Source: CAWBRT01 sp963832365 (lineage in GTDB: Bacteria > Acidobacteriota > Terriglobia > Terriglobales > Acidobacteriaceae). From it: a stretch of 64,000 nt of DNA. The position numbers and the translations under genes are program-made. The DNA lies in contig CAWHUL010000011.1 in the NCBI GenBank assembly GCA_963832365.1, forward strand, positions 1 to 64,000. The letters are read 5' to 3'. Positions 1 through 8,335 of this stretch are shown here, piece by piece. The stretch's first letter is position 1; the number at the start of each line of letters is the position of its first letter. Below the pieces are notes generated by a model that had not been told where the DNA came from, searched no databases, and saw only the letters and a list, made by a program, of their open reading frames with translations.

Positions 1-1
1 T

Positions 2-511
2 AAGCCGACAGGCGTCACGCTAGGTCCAGGCAGTCGGGTAGTACTCATGCCGGACAAAGGCGGAGTGGCGGATGCGCTGACCCAGTTGCTCCAAGCGTTT
101 GATGTAGAAGTTTTGCGCATCGATGAGACATTGGACGCGGAAGCACTGGCCAATCAATTGAACGGTTCGCTGGCTGCCGGTTCGGTGCAAGGCGTCTACT
201 GGCTGTCGGCGCTGGACAACGAAGGAGATCTCAGCCAGATGGATCTGGCTGGCTGGAGCGAAGCCCTGCGGGTACGCGTCAAGGCGCCTTTCACCACCAT
301 GCGCGTGTTGTACGAGCAGATCGCGGCTCCCGGCACCTTCCTGGTCTCGGCGGTGCGGCTGGGAGGACTGCACGGATATGACGATGCCGGAGCAGTCGCA
401 CCGCTCGGCGGCGCGGTTCCGGCTTCACTAAGACCTACAAACGTGAGCGGGCGGACGTTCTGGTCAAAGCGGTCGATTTCCAAGCTGAGTGCGAGGTCTC
501 GCAACTTGTAG
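2..511 (+). CDS. Type I polyketide/PUFA-like synthase, ketoreductase N-terminal part (5' truncated, frameshifted)
   Basis: The frame is open from base 2, so this is the continuation of a gene that starts left of the window. The visible peptide (GSRVVLMPDKGG, then VYWLSALD and APFTTMRVLYEQ) resembles the structural, cofactor-less half of a PKS ketoreductase as found in PfaA-type synthases. The reading makes sense up to about base 416, after which it becomes nonsense and stops at 511. The sense continues one frame over, from about base 418, into the next entry. So this and the next entry are one gene with a one-base loss near GGTTCC (GTT TCC GGC would restore the frame). Acyl carrier and ketosynthase modules would lie upstream. 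Family level is fairly sure; product unknown. Confidence 0.7.
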   Translation, partial: KPTGVTLGPGSRVVLMPDKGGVADALTQLLQAFDVEVLRIDETLDAEALANQLNGSLAAGSVQGVYWLSALDNEGDLSQMDLAGWSEALRVRVKAPFTTMRVLYEQIAAPGTFLVSAVRLGGLHGYDDAGAVAPLGGAVPASLRPTNVSGRTFWSKRSISKLSARSRNL

Positions 512-549
512 AAATTCTGATCGACGAAACTCTGCGTGACCCCGGCGCG

Positions 550-2466
550 GTGGAGGTCGGTTACAAGGAAGGGCTGCGCTGGACGGTCGGGTTGCAAGAG
601 CTACCTGCCATCGACGGCCAACCAGGCATGACGTTGGGGAAGGGCTCCGTGTTCGTAGTGACAGGCGCGGCTGGAGGTATTGTTTCGGCTATCACCGGAG
701 ATTTGGCTGCGGCATCCGGCGGGACGTTCTACCTGCTTGATCTGGTGCCGGAGCCGGATCCGAACAATCCCGATCTGGCTAAGTTTGTCAACGACAGGGA
801 CGGCCTGAAGCGGGATTTCATCGCCCGCATACAGGCCCGTGGCGAGCGCGCTACTCCTGCAATGATCGAGCGGGAACTGGCGGCCCTGGAGCGAGCGCTA
901 GCCGCTTGGAAGGCAATCGATAAGGTGCGTACGGCAGGAGGCACGGCGCACTACTTTAGCGTTAATCTCAACGACGCAGAGGGCGTGGCGAAAGTCATCA
1001 ATCAGGTGCGCGAGCGCAGTGGACGGATTGACGTGCTGCTCCACGCGGCCGGGATGGAACGTAGCCATTTCCTGCCGGACAAGGATCCACGCGAATTCGA
1101 CTTGGTCTTCGACGTCAAGAGCAACGGATGGTTCAATCTGCTGCACGCTATCGGCGACATGCCGTTGGGAGCGACCGTCTCGTTCAGCTCGATTGCCGGC
1201 CGTTTCGGCAACGCAGGACAGGCGGATTACAGCGCAGCCAACGACCTGTTGTGCGGAATCACCTCAAGCTTCCGCGCCACCAGGCCAGCTACCCGTGGCA
1301 TCGCCATAGATTGGACAACCTGGGGTGGCATCGGAATGGCGACCCGAGGCTCGATTCCTAAAATGATGGAATTGGCAGGCATCGATATGCTGCCACCCGA
1401 AGCCGGCGTTCCTTTGATCCGCCGCGAATTGACCGCTGGAGGAACTCGCGGTGAGATCGTGGTCGCCCAGCGCCTCGGCATCTTGTTGAAGGAATTCGAT
1501 GCCACGGGCGGACTCGACATGGCCACCGTGGAGGCTTCCAGCGACAATCGCTTAGCAACGCAGGGATTGATGATCGGCAAGATTGTCTCTTCGGGGGTTT
1601 ACTCTGGCCTGACTATTGAGACCACGCTGGACCCGAAGATTCAGCCCTTTCTGCATGATCATCAAATAGACGGCACACCGGTGCTTCCTGGTGTTATGGG
1701 TATCGAGTCCTTTGCAGAAGCCGCTCTTTCACTGCTGCCTAGCTGGAATATCCAGGCGATCGAAGGGGTGCACTTCCTGGCGCCGTTCAAGTTCTACCGG
1801 AACAAGCCGCGCGCGGTCACCGTTGAGGCGATATCGTATCAGCTTGATGGTGCCGTAGTGGCGGATTGCCGCCTCATTGGTTACAGGACAATTAAGAAAC
1901 AAGCGGAACCGGAGGTTACCACTCACTTCACCGGCCGGGTGCGGTTGACCAAGCAACAACCCGAGTTGGGGACCGTTCCTGTACCGGGCAAACCGGCCGG
2001 AAGGATCGTCGAGGCCGCTGATATCTATCACGTTTACTTCCACGGGCCGGCGTATCAGGTGCTTGCACGGGCCTGGCGGGATGGAGACCGGATCGTCGGG
2101 CAAATGAAGCAAGATTTGCCTGGTCATCACAATCCTCCTGAACGGCTGACGCTTGTGACTCCGCGCCTAATCGAGCTTTGCTTTCAAACCGCCGGCCTCT
2201 GGGAATTGGCCATACAAAACCGTATGGGCCTGCCGCAGTATGTTGAGCAGCTTCGTTTCGGGCGTGCGGCAGATCTGGCCGAAGGCCCGCTGCATGCGGT
2301 GGTAACCCCCAATCCCGATGGAAGCTTCGATGTTGAAGTCGTGGATATGGCGGGGAACATGTACATTCATCTGCTCGGCTATCGCACGGTAGCTCTACCC
2401 TACACCGTAAAGTCCGAGCCTCTGAAGGCCTTGCAGGGCGCTGAAACTGCGAAGATAAGCGGGTGA
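550..2466 (+). CDS. Type I polyketide/PUFA-like synthase C-terminus: ketoreductase plus double-hotdog dehydratase
   Basis: 638 residues from the first ATG, but meaningful sequence in this frame begins near base 418 (GFTKTYKRERADVLV), so the ATG at 550 is probably internal. Residues 30-310 form the catalytic ketoreductase: VVTGAAGGI nucleotide-binding glycine motif, LLHAAGME, SFSSIAGRFGN and YSAAND (Tyr with downstream Asn). Residues 340-620 look like a PKS dehydratase double hotdog: HDHQIDGTPVLPG carries the expected His and G-x4-PG, and FHGPAYQVL starts the second hotdog. The second-lobe acid appears as Glu (RLIELCFQ) rather than the usual Asp, so dehydratase activity is uncertain. A phosphopantetheinyl transferase follows 45 bases downstream, as expected for a carrier-protein enzyme. 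Likely makes or modifies a lipid or polyketide. Confidence 0.8.
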   Translation: MEVGYKEGLRWTVGLQELPAIDGQPGMTLGKGSVFVVTGAAGGIVSAITGDLAAASGGTFYLLDLVPEPDPNNPDLAKFVNDRDGLKRDFIARIQARGERATPAMIERELAALERALAAWKAIDKVRTAGGTAHYFSVNLNDAEGVAKVINQVRERSGRIDVLLHAAGMERSHFLPDKDPREFDLVFDVKSNGWFNLLHAIGDMPLGATVSFSSIAGRFGNAGQADYSAANDLLCGITSSFRATRPATRGIAIDWTTWGGIGMATRGSIPKMMELAGIDMLPPEAGVPLIRRELTAGGTRGEIVVAQRLGILLKEFDATGGLDMATVEASSDNRLATQGLMIGKIVSSGVYSGLTIETTLDPKIQPFLHDHQIDGTPVLPGVMGIESFAEAALSLLPSWNIQAIEGVHFLAPFKFYRNKPRAVTVEAISYQLDGAVVADCRLIGYRTIKKQAEPEVTTHFTGRVRLTKQQPELGTVPVPGKPAGRIVEAADIYHVYFHGPAYQVLARAWRDGDRIVGQMKQDLPGHHNPPERLTLVTPRLIELCFQTAGLWELAIQNRMGLPQYVEQLRFGRAADLAEGPLHAVVTPNPDGSFDVEVVDMAGNMYIHLLGYRTVALPYTVKSEPLKALQGAETAKISG

Positions 2467-2511
2467 AAACGTTTTACCAGATTTCGCTGATGTTGCAGTT
2501 GGGCGAGCATC

Positions 2512-3255
2512 ATGGACGTTTATTGGCTTGAGCAGGCCGAATCGGACATACCGGCGCACGATAAATGGTTAAGCGCCAAAGATGCGACTTGCCTCGGTGG
2601 TTTCCGTTTTGCAAAACGCCGCGAAGATTGGCGACTGGGACGCTGGACAGCGAAACGAGCCTTGGCGATTTATTGGAACCTTCCGAACGATCCCAAGACT
2701 CTTTCGGAAATCGAAATACGTCCGGCGCCCTCGGGCGCACCGCAGGTATTTCTTGCGGACGAACCAGCAGACGTTGCCATTTCGCTGAGCCACCGCTCCG
2801 GCGTTGCGGGTTGCGCCATCGCAAAGTTCGGAGCACAGCTAGGCTTTGATTTGGAAATAGCTGAGTGTCGTAGCGAGGCCTTCGTTCAAGACTATTTCGC
2901 GACCGAGGAGCGGGACCTGATTTCGCAAGCAGACGTGGCGGACCGGCGTCAGTTAGTGGCTTTGCTTTGGAGCGCCAAGGAGAGCGCACTCAAAGCATTG
3001 CGCACGGGTCTTCGGATGGATACCCGTTCCGTAATCGTGAGTCCTCTAACTCAAGGCAAAGATGAACCGGGGGATAGAGGAGAGCGGGATATTTCCTGCA
3101 GGCTTCCACGCGCTCTCAATAGCTGGTGTCCGCTGCACGTCCGTTGCGCTGACGGGCAGGTGTTCCAAGGCTGGTGGGAGCACACAGGCAGCCTCTTGCG
3201 GACGTTAGTAGCGGTTCCACGGCCAGCTCGGCCGACTCTGCTGAGGAGTTCGTAG
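2512..3255 (+). CDS. 4'-phosphopantetheinyl transferase, Sfp/EntD superfamily
   Basis: Transfers phosphopantetheine from CoA to carrier-protein serines, here presumably those of the adjacent synthase. The two signature motifs of the superfamily are visible: GFDLEIAE (G-x-D-x-E, Mg2+ ligands) near residue 105 and WSAKESALKALRTGL (W-S-x-K-E-S-x-x-K) near residue 160. RWTAKRAL and SLSHRSG in the N-terminal half also fit. 247 residues is a normal Sfp-type length. It lies 45 bases after the synthase stop on the same strand and is likely cotranscribed. The last 40 residues (PRPARPTLLRSS) look less conserved, so a slightly altered C-terminus is possible. An inverted repeat at 3323-3350 may end the transcript. 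Confidence 0.85.
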   Translation: MDVYWLEQAESDIPAHDKWLSAKDATCLGGFRFAKRREDWRLGRWTAKRALAIYWNLPNDPKTLSEIEIRPAPSGAPQVFLADEPADVAISLSHRSGVAGCAIAKFGAQLGFDLEIAECRSEAFVQDYFATEERDLISQADVADRRQLVALLWSAKESALKALRTGLRMDTRSVIVSPLTQGKDEPGDRGERDISCRLPRALNSWCPLHVRCADGQVFQGWWEHTGSLLRTLVAVPRPARPTLLRSS

Positions 3256-3322
3256 GACCGGAACGCAACTCACGGCGGCTCGGGCCACATATGGGGCTTG
3301 GTAAACATCAGGAGTAGATCAA

Positions 3323-3350
3323 CCCGCCGCTACTGCGATTTAGCGGTGGG
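3323..3350 (+). terminator. Hairpin downstream of the synthase/PPTase genes
   Basis: CCCGCCGCTA pairs with TAGCGGTGGG across an 8-base loop (10 bp stem with one G-T pair), 68 bases after the PPTase stop. There is no clear T-run behind it, so it may stop transcription weakly or protect the 3' end. Confidence 0.4.
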
Positions 3351-3491
3351 GGCCTTCTTGGCCATCTTAGCCAGCCGCTTCTGGATCATGTCCACCCGCC
3401 ATCAGCCCGATTGTCGCGGCGAACATCGCTATCGTCGTAGGTCAGCCGAGGGTAGTCATCGTCCGAGTGTTGACCCCACCTGTCCAAGGGA

Positions 3492-3692
3492 TCAACCCCT
3501 GCACCCGTGCTCTGATTGATGCCGCTTCAAAGCCCGTTCTGCCTCTCTCAGCTGGTCTTCGAGCGTAGTCGCCTCTTCTGCGTCTCTATCTGTTCGGTCG
3601 AGCCCTTTGAGCGAATCCACGAACCTGCCGTGCCGGAGCGTGGCGATGCGGTATTTCGTGTTCAGGTCTTCGAAATCAGAGCAGTTCATCAT
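3492..3692 (-). CDS. Small hypothetical protein, probable coiled coil
   Basis: 66 residues starting MMNCSDFEDLNTKYR. The second half is rich in Glu, Arg and Leu with heptad-like spacing (EATTLEDQLREAERALKRHQ), suggesting one long helix. No family recognised. It lies 39 bases downstream of the receiver gene at 3732-4148 on the same strand and could be cotranscribed with it. Reality of the gene rests on codon-like composition only. Confidence 0.45.
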   Translation of the reverse strand: MMNCSDFEDLNTKYRIATLRHGRFVDSLKGLDRTDRDAEEATTLEDQLREAERALKRHQSEHGCRG

Positions 3693-3731
3693 AGAGACAT
3701 CATCCGAGTCACAATTAGCAGTGGTCAGAAT

Positions 3732-4148
3732 TCAAACAGCCGCCTGTAATCCCGTGTAATCCCGTAGCTTTGCGATGAGGTCTGTCGGAGGAAGGGGCTT
3801 GGCCAGCAACTCAAAGTTGTGACCAGAGCGACGCGACTGCCGAAGAAGATTAGCCGTATTCGCTTGTCCGGAGAAGAGCAATATTTTGCACTGGGGCAAA
3901 AAGCTCTTGATTGCGATGGATGCGTCGATTCCGTTCAGGTCAGGCATGACCACGTCGGTGATAATCAAATCCGGCTTCAACTGGACGGCACGGTGGACGG
4001 CTTCTCGACCGGAATAAGCAGCGACGGCATCGAAACCCGCGTGCGTAAGAATAAGCACGAGAGTGTCAGCTATGACGTGCTCGTCGTCAACAACTAGGAC
4101 GAACCGTTTTGTGGTCTTATCCGGGATCATCGGCATACTTTCAAGCAA
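3732..4148 (-). CDS. Stand-alone response-regulator receiver protein
   Basis: 138 residues, a single CheY-like domain with no output domain. The acidic pair is D21-D22 in FVLVVDDEH, the phospho-accepting Asp is about D65 in LIITDVVMPDLNG, the switch Ser is about S93 (LLFSGQA) and the conserved Lys about K117 (LLAKPLPP). The exact start is unclear because three ATG codons lie in the first seven residues. Single-domain receivers relay phosphate or bind partner proteins; no kinase gene is next to it. It is transcribed away from a second receiver gene at 4377. Confidence 0.85.
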   Translation of the reverse strand: MLESMPMIPDKTTKRFVLVVDDEHVIADTLVLILTHAGFDAVAAYSGREAVHRAVQLKPDLIITDVVMPDLNGIDASIAIKSFLPQCKILLFSGQANTANLLRQSRRSGHNFELLAKPLPPTDLIAKLRDYTGLQAAV

Positions 4149-4376
4149 GCGATAAACGTCCTGCTAAGAGGAGATGAAAGTGCAAAGTGCGGAGTCACTG
4201 CACCGCGCTCCCTCCCCGAACAGAACATTTTTTGATAGAAGTTTCAGAGTATCTGAATGAGTCTGTGCAAGACAACCGCCAAATTCGCGTTGCAAGTAGG
4301 TCGGAAACCTTAGTCTGTTCAATAGTCCCGCGAGGCATAATATTGATTCGTCCTTAATCGAAAGGTGTGCAGCGAC

Positions 4377-4760
4377 ATGTCGCCGAACTCTGCCCAGAAT
4401 ATCCAGCATCGACAGCGCCCTGTAATTCTGTCAGTTGATGACGAGCCTGCACTCCTCTACACCCGCGAGAAGATTCTTCAAGGCGCAGGTTATGAAGTCC
4501 TGAGCGCAGCCGATGGCGAAAAGGCATTGGAGATGTTTGCTACGCATGACGTTGACCTCGTAGTCCTCGATTTTCAAATGCCAATAATGGACGGTGGAAT
4601 CGTTGCTCAACAGATGAAACGACGCAAGCCACTGGTGCCCATCATCATCCAGTCAGCGTTTAGCGCGGCGAAGGTGGTCGTCACTTGCGCCAACTGCTTT
4701 ATAGCCAAAGGTGAAGGCCCCGCTGCTCTTTTGGAGAAGATTAAACCGCTACTTGCCTAG
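4377..4760 (+). CDS. Stand-alone response-regulator receiver protein
   Basis: 127 residues from the ATG at 4377, chosen because AAAGG lies 11 bases upstream; an in-frame GTG at 4365 has no such site. Receiver hallmarks are VILSVDDEP (acidic pair), VVLDFQMPIMDG (phospho-Asp) and a Lys in CFIAKGEG. It is an Acidobacteria-like CheY domain without an output domain. The TAG stop overlaps the AGGAG ribosome-binding site of the next small gene, so the two are probably translated from one message. It diverges from the other receiver gene across about 230 bases that should hold both promoters. Confidence 0.85.
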   Translation: MSPNSAQNIQHRQRPVILSVDDEPALLYTREKILQGAGYEVLSAADGEKALEMFATHDVDLVVLDFQMPIMDGGIVAQQMKRRKPLVPIIIQSAFSAAKVVVTCANCFIAKGEGPAALLEKIKPLLA

Positions 4761-4770
4761 GAGTGAACTT

Positions 4771-4986
4771 ATGACAAAGAGTCACGGCAATCGTAATTGG
4801 GGCCAGCCGGGGCCGCTTGGGGCGGTGGCTCCGACCATCACTGAATTTGCGCAGATCGTTCGTGAATTGAATCTGCAACCCGATCAGTACATATTCTCAA
4901 GTCGTCTTCGCGAGTGGGCAAGTCAAAACAAGGATTCAAAATACGTTCCTGAAGCTCTTCTTGGGGCGTGGGGGTTTCGAGATTGA
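4771..4986 (+). CDS. Small conserved-looking hypothetical protein
   Basis: 71 residues beginning MTKSHGNRNWGQPGP. AGGAG at 4759-4763 sits 7 bases before this ATG and overlaps the stop of the receiver gene, which decides the start and implies coupling. The body (FAQIVRELNL, SSRLREWASQNK, YVPEALLGAWGF) looks like a compact helical domain. No function is recognised; the tight coupling suggests it works with the receiver. Confidence 0.6.
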   Translation: MTKSHGNRNWGQPGPLGAVAPTITEFAQIVRELNLQPDQYIFSSRLREWASQNKDSKYVPEALLGAWGFRD

Positions 4987-5317
4987 ATCGACGCTGTAGG
5001 CGCTCTTTTCACGCTTCCATAAGCTGCAAAGAAGGCGCAATCATGAGCGGCGAAATGGCTGGGACGAATCCTTCTTTTGCCGTCCAGTCGTTGGATCGCG
5101 TATTCAACGTATCGGTGCGTGTTTTCAGGGTTAGAATTACTGTCAGCAACGCCTGAGTGGTAACGGAAATACAAGCTTTGACAGCCGAAGCCATTCGTGG
5201 GCAACCGGGAGTGAAGACGGGTTGGCTACTACCTCGCCCCACATTGCGCAATACATTCAGCATGTCCGCAGCAAAGGCCGGGAGCGATCCCAGCCTTCTT
5301 TACATCTCACACACCAC
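4987..5317. other. No convincing gene
   Basis: 331 bases between a small plus-strand ORF and the 3' end of the minus-strand integrase. Short ORFs exist on both strands (for example from 5043 and 5157) but none has a good ribosome site or recognisable sequence. Nothing else seen. Confidence 0.5.
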
Positions 5318-6547
5318 TCAAGACAGCACTTTGGGAAAGAGGTTGGCTGCATCCCTCTGAGGATCGTCGGCGAGATGTGCATAACGGGCGGTGGTCTGCG
5401 GCTGAGTATGCCCCAACAGCTTTCCGATAATTGGCAGGGAGACGCCGCTGGATACCAGATGCGAAGCGAACGAATGACGCAAGTCGTGGGGACGCACGCC
5501 GTCCAGATTGGCTAGCTCACATACCTTGGCCCATACGCCCTTTACATCTTTGAGGTGCTCGCCCGACCTGCCTCGAAACAGATATTCACCATCACGGGGC
5601 AGCGATTCCAGCAGGGCCAGCAAGGTCTGTGCCTGCACGCTTAATGGGACGTGCTCCGTCTTCTTCTCCTTGGTGTGGTGCGAGGGTTTCGTCCAGACTC
5701 CACGATCAAAATCGAAGTCAGTCCACTTCGCCGTAAGTGCTTCACCCTTCCGGCAGCCTGTAACCATCGTGAGCCGGATGGCATTCACTGCTCTTTGCGC
5801 TTCTTTACGCAAGTAGTCTTTTTGCTTGTCGGCCACCTTTGCCGCTAAAGCGCATTGCTCTGGATATTCGGAAAGCGCGGTTGCGAGTCGGGATAGCTCA
5901 TCTTCAGAGAGCCAGCGTTCTCGTTTCTCTTCCGGAAAGCGGGGAATATCATGAGCCGGATTCGTGTCAATTCCCCAGAAAAGGGTGTCGTCAGCAATTG
6001 CGAGACTGAACATCTTGTGAAGCAAGGAAAGAACCCGATTGGCGCGATAAGGAGTGCCCTGGAGTGAAGTGTGCAGGTCTCGGATGTCAACACGCTTTAC
6101 GCTGGACACGCGAAACCGGCCCAGCCGCGGAAGAATTATGGTGTCCAGCATTGCCTTGTCCTCTTTGGCTGAGGAGGCGCGCTTATGCACATCCGCGTGG
6201 CTGGACAGGTAGTGGTCTGCCAAATCTTTTACCGTGCGCTGGCGAGCCTCGTCTTCTAAGGCCTGCTGCTTCTGTTTCTCTTCAATGGCGAAGGGATCTT
6301 CACCTTTATCCACCTTGGTACGTAACCGGCGCGCTTCTTGTCGTGCCGTTTCCGCCGTCCACGCGCCGACCTGTCCGATGGTGAATCGGCGTTCTCGCCC
6401 ATGCACGCGATAATTGAGCACGAAGCTCTTCACACCGGCACTGGTAACGCGCAACCCGAAGCCCTTCAGCTCATCATCCCAATGCACCTCGTACCCTGAC
6501 TTCGGAGACTTCACCTGTTTTACGAACTTCTGATTCAGCTTGGCCAC
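5318..6547 (-). CDS. P4-like tyrosine integrase with N-terminal arm-binding domain
   Basis: 409 residues. Residues 1-90 match the Arm DNA-binding domain (DUF4102 type) of P4-family integrases: GYEVHWDDELKGFGLRV, then RRFTIGQVGAWT. A SAM-like core-binding domain follows (residues 105-190). The catalytic domain shows the Arg box (TMVTGCRKGEAL), the His-x-x-Arg box (RPHDLRHSFASHL) and the nucleophile Tyr (TTARYAHLAD). Such enzymes insert elements into tRNA genes. Its start faces the tRNA-Lys 3' fragment at 6780-6827, with a set of TGTCAG repeats between. The element it mobilises would therefore extend leftwards out of the window. Confidence in family is very high. Confidence 0.95.
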   Translation of the reverse strand: MAKLNQKFVKQVKSPKSGYEVHWDDELKGFGLRVTSAGVKSFVLNYRVHGRERRFTIGQVGAWTAETARQEARRLRTKVDKGEDPFAIEEKQKQQALEDEARQRTVKDLADHYLSSHADVHKRASSAKEDKAMLDTIILPRLGRFRVSSVKRVDIRDLHTSLQGTPYRANRVLSLLHKMFSLAIADDTLFWGIDTNPAHDIPRFPEEKRERWLSEDELSRLATALSEYPEQCALAAKVADKQKDYLRKEAQRAVNAIRLTMVTGCRKGEALTAKWTDFDFDRGVWTKPSHHTKEKKTEHVPLSVQAQTLLALLESLPRDGEYLFRGRSGEHLKDVKGVWAKVCELANLDGVRPHDLRHSFASHLVSSGVSLPIIGKLLGHTQPQTTARYAHLADDPQRDAANLFPKVLS

Positions 6548-6568
6548 AACGACGCCTTCCGGTTTCCG

Positions 6569-6760
6569 TGTCAGTCACCGATTATTAGCAGGTCTAATAC
6601 AACAATAAGCTTGTTGGTTTCCGTGTCAGCACCATGTCAGCAACTGGATGTCTTTTGGCGTCTACGACTGTCTCACATTGTCAGTGGATTTACTATCTAT
6701 GTCTTTTGTTATTAATGGGTAATTTGTAAGCTGTTGAAGGCAAATGTCAGCACGTGTCAG
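6569..6760. repeat. Six TGTCAG direct repeats, candidate integrase/excisionase arm sites
   Basis: TGTCAG occurs at 6569, 6624, 6635, 6679, 6745 and 6755, all in the same orientation; four continue as TGTCAGCA. They fill the gap between the P4-like integrase start and the tRNA-Lys fragment, where arm-type binding sites are expected. Two copies share a longer context (GGTTTCCGTGTCAG). Confidence 0.55.
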
Positions 6761-6779
6761 CAGAATTGACCAAATCCTT

Positions 6780-6827
6780 TGACTCTTAATCAGTAGGTTG
6801 AAGGTTCGATTCCTTCCGCGCTCACCA
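6780..6827 (+). tRNA. 3' half of a tRNA-Lys(CTT) gene (partial, attachment-site remnant)
   Basis: The sequence reads as an anticodon loop CTCTTAA (anticodon CTT, Lys), then a T arm GAAGG-TTCGATT-CCTTC, acceptor strand CGCGCTC, discriminator A and encoded CCA at 6825-6827. The matching 5' half (GAGCGCG, D arm) is absent: bases upstream are the TGTCAG repeat zone. This is what remains when an element recombines near the anticodon loop of a tRNA gene. The intact gene would be at the other end of the left-hand element or outside the window. Confidence 0.75.
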
Positions 6828-6831
6828 TCTT
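6805..6831 (+). repeat. Left attachment repeat of the 9.2 kb island
   Basis: 27 bases from TTCGATTCC through CTCACCATCTT are identical to 15980-16006. The repeat covers the T loop and acceptor end of tRNA-Lys, a typical integrase target, and lies 9 bases from the stop of the adjacent integrase gene. Confidence 0.75.
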
Positions 6832-6840
6832 TTCAAGCAT

Positions 6841-7977
6841 TTACGGAAGCCGCAATCCGTTCTGCAATCCTTTAAGGGCAAGCATCGCAACTTCGTGCTG
6901 CGCCTCCTCCATCTCGCCTGTGACGATTTCGCCGTATTTTAGTGCCATAGCGGGGTCGGTGTGACGCATGAGGCGTCGTTGGACTTCCGCGCTGGCTCCA
7001 ACTGCGGCGAGCCATGATCTGAACGTGTGACGGAGGCTGTGGGTTCCGAGAGCACCGATTCCCGCAGCGGTTGCCGCCTTCTGGTACACACGCCAAATCT
7101 GGTCGTATGACCACGGCAGCCGACCAAGTTGCACTGGCGATGCAAACACCCAGTCTTCTGAAGCAGAAAACTGCGTGTCTACGTGCCACACCTTGAGCAG
7201 CGCCAACAGCTCAGCGGCAATGGGTATTGGCTTCCCCGACTCTGCTGTTTTCACGTCGTCCACGTTCTGACAAACGATTGCGCGATCAAGTCGCAGCCCA
7301 TCCCCTAGCCAGTCGATATCCGACCATTTCAGTGCCAAAGCCTCGCTGATCCGTAAACCGAGAGAGACGCACAGCACGGCGATGGTACGGAACGGTTCCT
7401 CCAGATGGCCCGCAAACTGCCGGAACTCTTCGGCTGAAAGGCTACGCGGCTTTCGTACACGCTTCGTGGCCCCCTTGATTGACACCAGTCCCATTGGGTT
7501 CTCCTGTGTCGGCACGTCTCCACGAAGCATGGCGTACTTCCATAGAATGCGGAGCAAGCCCCGGATGTGAGTCTTGCTTTTCGGAGCCAGCTTCAGAGCG
7601 TTTAACCACAACTCCACAGGCCACGCCTTAACATCAACCATAGGGCCATCACCGAATTGCGGCAGAATGTAATGCTGGAGCCACACGTCGTATGACCTTC
7701 GCGTGTCGATCCGAGCAGGCATTCTCTCTTTCCGGTAACTTTCAACCAGCGTTCTCACCGTCACTCCTTGAACGGTGACGGTCTTGCCTCTTTGATCCAT
7801 CATCTTGCGGCGGAACGGTTCTGCTGCATTATGTGCCGCCGCCTTGGTTGGTAATTCGGATTCACGGCCTAGCACCTCTGTGTGCCTGTGGCCATTTTCA
7901 TCACGCCAAAGGTACATCCATGCCCCGCGCCGTTTGTCCTTTACAACGCTTCCTTCTTGATGCCGTGCTCGTTTCAT
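6841..7977 (-). CDS. Tyrosine-type site-specific integrase of the island
   Basis: 378 residues from the ATG at 7977, chosen because AAAGGAG lies 6 bases upstream; the longer reading to 8022 has no such site. It opens with a basic segment (MKRARHQEGSVVKDKR) and a small DNA-binding domain, followed by a core-binding domain. The catalytic domain shows the Arg box (VSLGLRISEAL), His-x-x-Arg (GTHSLRHTFRSWL) and the Tyr (MALKYGEIV). It ends 9 bases from the left attachment repeat and its start overlaps the stop of the HTH gene by ATGA. This pairing and position mark it as the island's own recombinase. Confidence 0.93.
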   Translation of the reverse strand: MKRARHQEGSVVKDKRRGAWMYLWRDENGHRHTEVLGRESELPTKAAAHNAAEPFRRKMMDQRGKTVTVQGVTVRTLVESYRKERMPARIDTRRSYDVWLQHYILPQFGDGPMVDVKAWPVELWLNALKLAPKSKTHIRGLLRILWKYAMLRGDVPTQENPMGLVSIKGATKRVRKPRSLSAEEFRQFAGHLEEPFRTIAVLCVSLGLRISEALALKWSDIDWLGDGLRLDRAIVCQNVDDVKTAESGKPIPIAAELLALLKVWHVDTQFSASEDWVFASPVQLGRLPWSYDQIWRVYQKAATAAGIGALGTHSLRHTFRSWLAAVGASAEVQRRLMRHTDPAMALKYGEIVTGEMEEAQHEVAMLALKGLQNGLRLP

Positions 7978-8216
7978 TCTTCTCCTTTCTTCATAACGAG
8001 CACAGACGGCGGAGTGGAGCATATCATGCCTCCGCCTCTCGCCAAGAGCATCGCATCCAAATCAGTTTTCCGAAACAACCATCTCCTGCGCTTGTTCCCA
8101 GAAAGCACGTAGCCCTTTACCTTGCCCTGCCGCGCCCAGAGCAAGAAAGTGCGAGTCTTGGCCCGCACGTAATCCGCAGCTTCGTCAGCCGTCAGCCATT
8201 CTGGGTATGAGTACAT
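7974..8216 (-). CDS. Small helix-turn-helix protein, probable excisionase/directionality factor
   Basis: 80 residues from the ATG at 8216, supported by GAGG nine bases upstream. The core YPEWLTADEAADYVRAK, TRTFLLWARQGKVKGY and RRRWLFRKTDLDAMLL is the standard helix-turn-helix-17 (MerR/excisionase-like) layout of helix, wing and helix. Its stop overlaps the integrase ATG, so the two are translated together. Such a partner normally tips the integrase towards excision or represses it. In-frame ATGs further upstream exist but lack good ribosome sites. Confidence 0.8.
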   Translation of the reverse strand: MYSYPEWLTADEAADYVRAKTRTFLLWARQGKVKGYVLSGNKRRRWLFRKTDLDAMLLARGGGMICSTPPSVLVMKKGEE

Positions 8217-8335
8217 TTCATCAAACCTCGGCTCTAGCATTGCTGCACGTTCGCACATCGGTACGAATGCGATTTGATACCTGTGCAATCGTGTGCAGCC
8301 GTTGACAAATGAGGGCTTGTGCAAAATCCTCCGCG

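Noticed and set aside
3298..3519. 73-codon plus-strand ORF after the PPTase
   Set aside because: Starts before and runs through the hairpin, Arg/Cys-rich, no family resemblance.
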